Positions 6,121 through 12,464 of a stretch of 15,482 nucleotides of DNA are shown here, piece after piece. Under the pieces are notes generated by a model. The model was not told where the DNA came from, did not search any database, and saw nothing but the letters and a program-made list of their open reading frames with translations. The stretch's first letter is position 1; the number at the start of each line of letters is the position of its first letter. The position numbers and the translations under genes are program-made. The stretch comes from Kiritimatiellia bacterium (GTDB taxonomy: Bacteria > Verrucomicrobiota > Kiritimatiellia > RFP12 > UBA1067), in contig JAGBZQ010000029.1 of NCBI GenBank assembly GCA_017628165.1, forward strand, positions 1-15,482. Reading direction: 5' to 3'.

Positions 6121-7191
6121 TCAACTCCCGAACGGACTCGTCTTTTTCATCAACTGAGCGAACTTCACCGCCTCAATGGAATCCTCAAGCTGAAGCGGGA
6201 AGGGCGCCGCCGTCCTGACCGAGTCATAGACATGGCGCCAGAACGCGCTCGGCCCGTGCGCGATCCCCTTGGGAAGAGACACGGGAATCGAAACCACTGG
6301 AACCGCCTCATGCATATCGACCATCTCCGGAGTGCGAACGCTCGAGCGGCGGCGCGGAAATTTGAAATCGGGATCAATCACCGTAAGGGTGCCCTCCGGC
6401 GAATTGGGGGAGACCGTAAACGTGCCGCGATCGCCGCGGATGACAAATGACGGCGAGCGCAAAGGCTCAAGGACTCCGCCGTTAAATTCGATGTCCGCGG
6501 AAATCTGCCCGCGCGTCTTAAGGTTCACATGAACGTAATCTTCCGCGTCCCCGAGAGAGGCGATGCGCTTAAGCTCGCTCCACATCTGGATCGGCGGCAG
6601 AGGCAAAAGCTTCAGCGCCTGAAGAATCAGATCCGTCATCGCATAATAGGCGGCGCCGCCGCCGAGACGCTTGACCGTCTGCCAGTCGTCACGGCGGATG
6701 TAGTCTTCGCGGCGGATGCATACCTGATAGATTTCTCCAAGACGCGGATCTGCCATCATAGATTTTGCAAGAAGGAAGTCTGGGGCAAAAAGCCCGCGCT
6801 GAAGGACGAGAAGACGGTTCTTCGCCTTGAGCGCGGCGCCCCTCAAAAGCTGGGCGTCATCCACCACGAGCGACATTGGAGACTCGATAAGCGTCCAAAA
6901 GCCCTTCTCAAGCGCCATAAGAGCGTGCTTGGCATGATCGATCGAGCAGGTGGAAATATCCACAAGATCGATATCGCGCTCGTCAAGCATATCCGCAAAC
7001 TGGCGAAACATCTTGCACTCGGGGAAATCCTGGGCGATGACGCCGCGGCGCTCCTTTATGATGTCGCAGGCGGCAACGATCTTGAAAAGGCCAGGATGCG
7101 CCTTAAAGACGGGATAATGGCTTGCGTAGAACGATCGCCCCAAACCCACTACAGCCACGCGGATTGGCGGACGCTGGTATTCAGCTTTCAT
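6121..7191 (-). CDS. Gfo/Idh/MocA-like protein with degraded catalytic site
   Basis: This 356-residue protein has the two-domain layout of Gfo/Idh/MocA oxidoreductases. An N-terminal Rossmann fold (about 9-125) carries V-V-G16-L-G18-R-S-F, D43 at the end of beta-2 and I-S-T-C-S-I-D-H-A (79-87). The C-terminal alpha/beta domain starts near G-E-I-Y (152-155). Three hallmark sites deviate. The third glycine of GxGxxG/A is F21. The E-K-P motif with catalytic lysine is E103-S-P105. The usual G-G-G-x-x-x-D-x-G-x-H becomes G-G-G-A-A-Y-Y-A-M-T-D, without the histidine. It may bind a nucleotide or sugar without turning it over, or act as a sensor. The ATG overlaps the nrdR stop as ATGA, so the two are translationally coupled. 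The fold is confident; no substrate can be assigned. Confidence 0.85.
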   Translation of the reverse strand: MKAEYQRPPIRVAVVGLGRSFYASHYPVFKAHPGLFKIVAACDIIKERRGVIAQDFPECKMFRQFADMLDERDIDLVDISTCSIDHAKHALMALEKGFWTLIESPMSLVVDDAQLLRGAALKAKNRLLVLQRGLFAPDFLLAKSMMADPRLGEIYQVCIRREDYIRRDDWQTVKRLGGGAAYYAMTDLILQALKLLPLPPIQMWSELKRIASLGDAEDYVHVNLKTRGQISADIEFNGGVLEPLRSPSFVIRGDRGTFTVSPNSPEGTLTVIDPDFKFPRRRSSVRTPEMVDMHEAVPVVSIPVSLPKGIAHGPSAFWRHVYDSVRTAAPFPLQLEDSIEAVKFAQLMKKTSPFGS

Positions 7192-7631
7192 TTTCTCACT
7201 ATCTCCGTTATCGCCGAGAGGAACTGCGCAACATCGGTGAAGCGCCTGTATACGCTGGCGAAACGTATGTAGGCCACTTCATCAACCCTATGAAGCTCGT
7301 CCATGACGCGCTCTGCAATATCGGCCGACTTCACCTCTTCGCCGTCTAAGCCCGCCACCACGTTGTCAATCATCGTACGAATCTGAGCGTCGCTCACAGG
7401 ACGCTTGCCGCAGGCGTGGCGGATGGCCTTGTCAACCTTCATTCTGTCAAACGGCTGGCGCGAGCCGTCGCTCTTGACCACCAGAACCTCGTCACGGTCA
7501 ATCTCCTCGTACGTCGTGAATCGATGCCCGCAAGAGAGACATTCGCGGCGCCTGCGGATAGCGGCGCCGTCGCGGGCCGAACGCGAATCCAGCACCTTGT
7601 CGTCATCTATGGAACATTTGGGGCACTTCAT
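7188..7631 (-). CDS. nrdR: Transcriptional repressor NrdR
   Basis: This 147-residue protein is the nucleotide-sensing repressor of ribonucleotide reductase genes. Its N-terminal zinc ribbon uses C3-P-K-C6 and C31-L-S-C34, with the family's D-S-R and R-R-R-R-E-C-L-S-C-G-H-R-F-T-T-Y-E stretch. The ATP-cone follows at about residues 46-136 (V-V-K-S-D-G through to A-Y-I-R-F-A-S-V-Y-R-R-F). The family nearly always begins M-x-C-P-x-C, so I chose ATG 7631 rather than an in-frame TTG at 7640, although GGAAAG is spaced better for the TTG. It lies 10 bp after rnfE and overlaps the next gene by ATGA. No ribonucleotide reductase gene or recognisable NrdR box was found in the window. Confidence 0.95.
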   Translation of the reverse strand: MKCPKCSIDDDKVLDSRSARDGAAIRRRRECLSCGHRFTTYEEIDRDEVLVVKSDGSRQPFDRMKVDKAIRHACGKRPVSDAQIRTMIDNVVAGLDGEEVKSADIAERVMDELHRVDEVAYIRFASVYRRFTDVAQFLSAITEIVRK

Positions 7632-7641
7632 ATAACGCAAA

Positions 7642-8319
7642 TCACTTTCCGTTGGGACACATTGTACAATGGCGGCAGTCGAGATTCACAGGCAGCGGCG
7701 GCGGCGCTCCACGGCGGCGCGCGCTCCACTCTCCGATGCGATTTACAAGCGCAAGAAGAAGCCCAAGCACAATAAACCCTCCGGCCGGGAGGATAGCAAG
7801 CGTCACAGGCTCAGAGGCTATGCCTTTTATCGCGATATCGCCCCATATGGTAAGCGTCCCCGCCCCGACAATCTCACGCACGGCGGCTACAGCGCAAAGC
7901 GCAAGCGTAAAGCCGATGCCGGAGCCGAGCCCGTCCGCGAAGGAAAGGATAATCCCGTTTTTGCTCGCGAACGCCTCTGCGCGGCCGAGAATAATGCAGT
8001 TGACCACGATGAGCGGAATGAAAATGCCGAGGCTCGCCGAGAGCGCCGGCAGATACGCCTGCATCAGCAGATCCACGGCTGTCACAAAGGTGGCAATGAT
8101 GACGATGTAGCATGGGATATGAACGGCAGAAGGGATGACCTTGCGCAGCGCGGAAACAAGAACATTTGAGCAAATGAGGACAAACGTGGCGGCAAGCCCC
8201 ATGCCAAGAGCATTCTCAAGGCTGGTAGTCACCGCCAACGTAGGACACAAACCGAGAACAAGCCGGAATATCGGATTGTTCTTTATAATGCCGCTCCAAA
8301 AGGTCAACCATGTTTTCAT
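7642..8319 (-). CDS. rnfE: Rnf electron transport complex subunit RnfE
   Basis: This 225-residue integral membrane protein has about six hydrophobic helices. RnfE is a core subunit of the Rnf ferredoxin:NAD oxidoreductase and ion pump and is homologous to NqrD of Na+-NQR. The start (W-S-G-I-I-K-N-N-P-I-F-R-L-V-L-G-L-C-P) is a family hallmark. C25 and C108 (V-V-N-C-I-I-L-G-R-A-E-A-F-A) sit where Rnf/Nqr members ligate an intramembrane iron-sulfur cluster. The last residues hold an extra motif, C215-R-H-C218-T-M-C221, that I do not associate with typical RnfE tails. No other rnf gene is adjacent: a secreted metallohydrolase lies upstream and nrdR downstream. ATG 8319 has no clear Shine-Dalgarno, but a good promoter ends about a dozen bases upstream. 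NqrD is the main alternative. Confidence 0.92.
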   Translation of the reverse strand: MKTWLTFWSGIIKNNPIFRLVLGLCPTLAVTTSLENALGMGLAATFVLICSNVLVSALRKVIPSAVHIPCYIVIIATFVTAVDLLMQAYLPALSASLGIFIPLIVVNCIILGRAEAFASKNGIILSFADGLGSGIGFTLALCAVAAVREIVGAGTLTIWGDIAIKGIASEPVTLAILPAGGFIVLGLLLALVNRIGEWSARRRGAPPPLPVNLDCRHCTMCPNGK

Positions 8320-8330
8320 ATATTGCTTTT

Positions 8331-8359
8331 ATTATACTTTTTTTTTCAAAATACGGCAA
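8331..8359 (-). promoter_or_regulatory. Sigma70-like promoter of the rnfE operon
   Basis: On the minus strand TTGCCG (complement of 8354-8359), a 17-nt A-rich spacer and a perfect TATAAT (complement of 8331-8336). Transcription would start near 8324, only about five bases before the ATG at 8319, giving a near-leaderless message. No other good promoter was seen within the six-gene operon. Confidence 0.6.
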
Positions 8360-8384
8360 GCCCAATCCTACACCCACCGGGCTT
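8358..8384 (-). terminator. Weak terminator after the PHP metallohydrolase gene
   Basis: AAGCCC (8358-8363) pairs with GGGCTT (8379-8384) around a 15-nt loop, 17 bp after the stop at 8401. On the minus strand the stem is followed by GCCGTATTTT, only moderately T-rich. It overlaps the -35 of the rnfE promoter by two bases. Confidence 0.4.
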
Positions 8385-8400
8385 CCGCACACCCCTGAGG

Positions 8401-9981
8401 CTACAGATCCACCTGCTGATTGCGGAGCGCCTCGCGGAACTCAGAGAATCTGAAGGCCGAAACAGGCACCTCACCCGGCGAAAGAGTCTTTTTCGAATCG
8501 AGCCAAAACCCGCCGTCCGCCAAATAATCCATCAGATCGCGGACTTTCCGGTTCGCCATGTAGAGCGGGAGGCGGCGCTTTCTGCCGGAAGCGTACTCGA
8601 TATTGAGAACGTCTGTAGGGGAAACGTCAAGAACCCGCGCACCTGCTCCTTCGCACATGAGCTTACCCCCTGCACTCTCTATGCGCCAGCGCGCATTCGA
8701 CGCGCCCTTGTCTGAAATCACAAGACGCGTGCGGATCGGCGCCGGGGGCTTTGGAGCCGTCTTTAGCCATACGGGATTCGTCATCGCAAACGACTTCGCG
8801 GTCCATTGCAGATCTTTGCCCGTCCAGCCTCCGGGGATATCACCGAAACAGCGCGCGACAAAATAAGTGTCATCCGCCCTGCGCGGCACGGAAACAACAC
8901 GCACCCCTTCACCGACATTCTCGGCTACGCTGCGCACTTTTCCCCCGCGCCCAAGAATCTCGATGCGCGAAAGGCTCCCCTCTCCTGCCTTGGGCGCGGC
9001 ATAAAGAACGAACTTCAGCTCGTCGCCGGAATCATCGAACGAAAGAATCCGCAAATCCGGGCCTGAAGACATGGTAACGGAGAAGCTGCGCACCGCATCG
9101 GAAATCTCCTTAACGCTCGGTGCATGACCGCAGCCGTTGATGTAAGTAAACAAACTCTCATCCTTCTTGCCGATTATCCCATGCCCGGGAGAACAATCCT
9201 GCTCCGCTACTCCGGGAACGCGGTACCCCATATCAAGGATTGCAAACCACAAATCCTGATATGCCGCATGATACGCATCGTAACCCATAACCGTCAGAGC
9301 ATCAAGGCCGCCGTCGGCAAAAAGCTGAACCGGCATATCTGATGCGATATTGGTTATGAACTTGCCTTCGTGAGTCCACCAGCTTGTCGGGTGCGCCCAT
9401 ACCGCTATAGCCCCGTGGCGCCTCTGCTCCGCAACAGCCTCGGCATAGCTGCGCCTTAAATGACGCCTGAGCGTCTCTTTGTTGAAATCGGGTCCGTCCG
9501 CCACGGCCTCGTCGGTGGTGAACGCAACCCTTTTATCCTGACTGTAATCATGCCATCCCGGCACCAAAGGCTTGTATCCGATAAACCACAAATGGCCGTA
9601 GCGGTTCTTCGGAGTCTCGTTGTCCAAATAGAATGTTGTCCTCGGACAGGCGTTTGAAAGGACGGCAAGCATCTCGCGGAGATCATCCATATCAATCAAA
9701 TCCTCAGTGAGCTTGCCGGCAAAATAGCGATCGCGATCCTCGCGTTCGCAGTGGCGCATACGTGCAGCCTGCTTCAATGTCCACGGCGAACCGACGCCGA
9801 AGGCGCGAACGTCATGCTTCTCAATCCATGCGGTGAGATTGCTGACGACCAGATCAAAGCTCACCTTGCCGTTGCGGCAAAGATGAGTATGCCCCGCCAC
9901 CGCCACACGGGGCGAGGGCGCCACAGCGAAACACTCTGCGGCGCAAAAAAGCGCCGCGGCCGAAAGAATGATTTTTCTCAT
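8401..9981 (-). CDS. Secreted PHP-superfamily metallohydrolase, CehA/McbA-like
   Basis: This 526-residue protein has a signal peptide (about 1-19, MRKIILSAAALFCAAECFA) and a PHP-type metal-dependent hydrolase core. Likely metal ligands are H31-T-H33, E122 with H130 (N-E-T-P-K-N-R-Y-G-H, the E...GH motif), H197 (V-W-A-H-P) and D262/H267 (A-E-Q-D-C-S-P-G-H). The later R-S-F-S-V-T-M-S-S-G-P-D-L (298-310) resembles the G-R-T-F-V-T-N-G-P stretch of CehA/McbA proteins. The C-terminal third (about 310-526) is beta-rich and unassigned. The family contains phosphoesterases and carbamate hydrolases; the substrate is unknown, and export beside two GH9 enzymes suggests a modified carbohydrate. I chose ATG 9981 because it overlaps the upstream stop (ATGA) and starts the signal peptide; an in-frame TTG at 9993 is less likely. 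Confidence 0.8.
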   Translation of the reverse strand: MRKIILSAAALFCAAECFAVAPSPRVAVAGHTHLCRNGKVSFDLVVSNLTAWIEKHDVRAFGVGSPWTLKQAARMRHCEREDRDRYFAGKLTEDLIDMDDLREMLAVLSNACPRTTFYLDNETPKNRYGHLWFIGYKPLVPGWHDYSQDKRVAFTTDEAVADGPDFNKETLRRHLRRSYAEAVAEQRRHGAIAVWAHPTSWWTHEGKFITNIASDMPVQLFADGGLDALTVMGYDAYHAAYQDLWFAILDMGYRVPGVAEQDCSPGHGIIGKKDESLFTYINGCGHAPSVKEISDAVRSFSVTMSSGPDLRILSFDDSGDELKFVLYAAPKAGEGSLSRIEILGRGGKVRSVAENVGEGVRVVSVPRRADDTYFVARCFGDIPGGWTGKDLQWTAKSFAMTNPVWLKTAPKPPAPIRTRLVISDKGASNARWRIESAGGKLMCEGAGARVLDVSPTDVLNIEYASGRKRRLPLYMANRKVRDLMDYLADGGFWLDSKKTLSPGEVPVSAFRFSEFREALRNQQVDL

Positions 9982-12407
9982 GGCTTTGCCCAATATCCTT
10001 TGAGATCCCTCAAATCGCTTGCGGGCTCACGCTCGTAAACCGATGAGGGCACCTTATCCGGCCCTGGCAGAAGATACGCCAAAACCGCCGCGGGAGGAAG
10101 CATGGTCTCCCATACGGTATATTCGCTCGCGGCCACGGTATACTGCTCGACGTTCGCATAACGCCGCCAGATGGGCCAATGCGGAATGTTCTCTGCACCG
10201 TAGACCATATTCTTGGCGTCCTGATTTACACCGTAGGTCCAACGGTACGGAGTGATGCCGCCCACATACTCCGCCACATTGTCGGCCAGGCTCTGGAGAT
10301 CGAGGAACTTTACGGGAAAGACCTCTCCCATGCCGCTCGTAAGCGTCTCACCCTTGGGATTCGCGCCGTTATGGAAATCGTTTGCGAGATACATCCCCTC
10401 AAGATAGCGCTTATCGCCAGTAAACGCATGAGCCGCGAGCAAAAACTGAGCGCGCCTGAGCGGGTGGCTGTTGCCCCAGCTCATCGTGTGAACAAAACCG
10501 TGCGTTGGCGGAAACCAGAATGTTCTATAGGGATAGGCGCTTTCCATCACATCCATAAGCGCATCTGCCTCACCTACGCGGCGGCGGATGAAGTTCTTTT
10601 TATAGTCCTCAAGCTCAGGAGCGAGCGGCTGAGCGGGAAGCGCGAATTCCAAAAGATCGATGGGATTCCACCCCCAGCTTCCCTTGTTGGTCTCTGACTG
10701 AAGATCTTTGATGCGCTCAACAACGGGCTTGAAGAATTTCATATCGCCGGTAAGAGCCGAAAGATTGAGCGCCGCCATGAGCATGAGCTTGACGGAATAA
10801 TCCTTAGGCTCCCTGTAGACAACGTCCGCGGCGGGATCCTTGTCCCAGCGGTGCGTGACAAAACATTTCATCTCCTGCTCCACAGGCGGATTTTTCTCCG
10901 CCCACTCCCAGGCTCTGAGCGCGCGCTCCAAAAGACGGCGCGCCACATCCTCCCTGCCTGCGGCCCGGAAAGCGCGGGCGACAAGCGCCGCCGTTCCTGC
11001 GAAATCATAGCAGGAGTTGTGCGTCGGGCGGGCGATGAAATAAGTAAGATTGGTGCTGTCCTGCTCTGGCCCAGCCCACTCTCCGCCGGGATGCGCGCGG
11101 GTTTCAATCCATGTTCCGATGCCGCCGTCCTTCTGCTGTGCCTTTACAAGATGGCGAACACCCCAAAGCGCCTCGTCGAGAATGTCAGGAATGCCATTTT
11201 TAGACTCCGGGATGAGAAGCTGACCATCCGTAAAATTACCTGGCTTGAGAAGATAAATCATCGCCAGCGCGCGCGGAATGACAAGATGCATGGGACGACG
11301 GTCATAATCGGCCGCGTCATGATATCCGCCAGGTATTTTCAAGGGATTGTCCATATCACAGAGGCACTTGCTCGCGGCGATCACGGGGAAATGCTTGAAC
11401 CTGAAGGGCTTGCCGTCCTTGTTGATGATCGGCTTGCCGTCGGCCGGAAAAATATACTTCCCGTAATGCCAGTCGTCCGAAGGATGGACCCCGCGGTAGA
11501 CTTTCAGATGGCAGGCCTCCGAGGGCCACTTGGTATATGGCTCCTTCTTTTCGATTCCGCAGCGCTTGTTGAAAATACCGAGCATGTGATGCCCCCAGGC
11601 TTCAGCGATCGCGCTGTCGGATATCTTAAACCTGCTGCTGCGGCCGATGCCTTCGACCGCAATGTAATATTCGCCCTCCTTTGTCAGATCGGTAAGATCC
11701 ATCTCCAGCACCTCTTCACCGGTAAATGGCGTTCCGTTGCGCTTCGGGTCATCGCCGCGCGGCGTGAGAGTGCCGCCGAAAACCTTTTCTCCCGTCGTGG
11801 CGGAAAAAACGGCAAAGGGCTTGCCGTCAAACTTTTTAAACAGCGGCAAAGGTCCTGAAAGGCCGAGCCAGGAGCCAAGATACGCATACTTTCGCGCTTT
11901 TGGCGAGTAGCCTACCTGATTCACCTTGAATACGGGCGTCGGGCAGGCGTGGTCGTAAGTAAACGTTCCCGCGACTCCGAGATCCACCTTTTCGCCGTTG
12001 CGCATAGGGGAAACCTTCACAAAGGCGTTATGGATCATGTCGGCGGACTTGAATGAAAAATATTTTCCATTCGCCGCTTTGATGCGTTTAACGCCGTTGG
12101 CTTCAGGCCAATACGACATAAATCCGGGGATCGTCTTCATACTCTCGGCAAGCGGCGCGCGCACGGCCTTTTCCACATCGCCCTGAATGACGGCATAAAG
12201 ACGCCTTATCTGCCAATCCTGCATTTTTGTGTCGATGTTGGTATAACGCTCATCGGAGAGGAAAACCCTGTTTTCATCATCGGATCCGTCCGCCTGGACA
12301 AGAATATACTCGGGAGTCAACGCCGTAACGCGCCATTCGGCCGCACTCAAATTTCCCAACGTAGCGCCGCATACGGCAAAGGCAAGACCAAGATGCAGTT
12401 TATTCAT
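9978..12407 (-). CDS. Glycoside hydrolase family 9 enzyme, atypical C-terminal active site
   Basis: This 809-residue secreted enzyme has a signal peptide (about 1-23), an unassigned N-terminal domain (24-157), a CelD_N-type Ig-like domain (about 158-262, starting F-K-V-N-Q-V-G-Y-S-P) and a GH9 (alpha/alpha)6 catalytic domain (about 265-782). The nucleophilic-water motif is G-G-Y-H-D364-A-A-D367-Y, with N-G-I-P-D-I-L-D-E at 404-412. The general acid is probably E762 (S-E-Y-T-V-W-E), aligned by position with N-E-P-T-V of the neighbouring GH9. The His-Arg motif that normally follows G-A-N-P is missing: after G-A-N-P-K-G (681-686) the sequence goes on without P-H-x-x-R. GH9 enzymes cleave beta-glucans or related beta-linked sugars; the substrate here may be unusual. 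AGGAG lies ten bases before ATG 12407. It follows the other GH9 by 57 bp and overlaps the metallohydrolase gene. Confidence 0.88.
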   Translation of the reverse strand: MNKLHLGLAFAVCGATLGNLSAAEWRVTALTPEYILVQADGSDDENRVFLSDERYTNIDTKMQDWQIRRLYAVIQGDVEKAVRAPLAESMKTIPGFMSYWPEANGVKRIKAANGKYFSFKSADMIHNAFVKVSPMRNGEKVDLGVAGTFTYDHACPTPVFKVNQVGYSPKARKYAYLGSWLGLSGPLPLFKKFDGKPFAVFSATTGEKVFGGTLTPRGDDPKRNGTPFTGEEVLEMDLTDLTKEGEYYIAVEGIGRSSRFKISDSAIAEAWGHHMLGIFNKRCGIEKKEPYTKWPSEACHLKVYRGVHPSDDWHYGKYIFPADGKPIINKDGKPFRFKHFPVIAASKCLCDMDNPLKIPGGYHDAADYDRRPMHLVIPRALAMIYLLKPGNFTDGQLLIPESKNGIPDILDEALWGVRHLVKAQQKDGGIGTWIETRAHPGGEWAGPEQDSTNLTYFIARPTHNSCYDFAGTAALVARAFRAAGREDVARRLLERALRAWEWAEKNPPVEQEMKCFVTHRWDKDPAADVVYREPKDYSVKLMLMAALNLSALTGDMKFFKPVVERIKDLQSETNKGSWGWNPIDLLEFALPAQPLAPELEDYKKNFIRRRVGEADALMDVMESAYPYRTFWFPPTHGFVHTMSWGNSHPLRRAQFLLAAHAFTGDKRYLEGMYLANDFHNGANPKGETLTSGMGEVFPVKFLDLQSLADNVAEYVGGITPYRWTYGVNQDAKNMVYGAENIPHWPIWRRYANVEQYTVAASEYTVWETMLPPAAVLAYLLPGPDKVPSSVYEREPASDLRDLKGYWAKP

Positions 12408-12417
12408 TATCGGAATT

Positions 12418-12422
12418 CTCCT
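12418..12422 (-). promoter_or_regulatory. Shine-Dalgarno AGGAG of the second GH9 gene
   Basis: AAAGGAG on the minus strand lies ten bases before the ATG at 12407. It lies in the 57-bp gap after the upstream GH9 stop, where no terminator or clear promoter is visible, so the two genes probably share a transcript. Confidence 0.6.
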
Positions 12423-12464
12423 TTCTCAAGCTAATGAACCGTGGCTCCTCTTTTAAAAATTCAA

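Noticed and set aside
6529..7272. Plus-strand open frame of 247 aa
   Set aside because: Antisense shadow of the MocA-like and nrdR genes; no start signals and a basic, low-information composition.
9982..9993. TTG start adding four residues to the metallohydrolase
   Set aside because: ATG 9981 gives a proper signal peptide and the ATGA coupling. Similarly, TTG 7640 (nrdR) and TTG 6119 (repressor) were set aside for ATG starts.
10851..11858. Plus-strand open frame of 335 aa
   Set aside because: Antisense shadow of the second GH9 gene, arising from its GC-rich codon use; no family resemblance.
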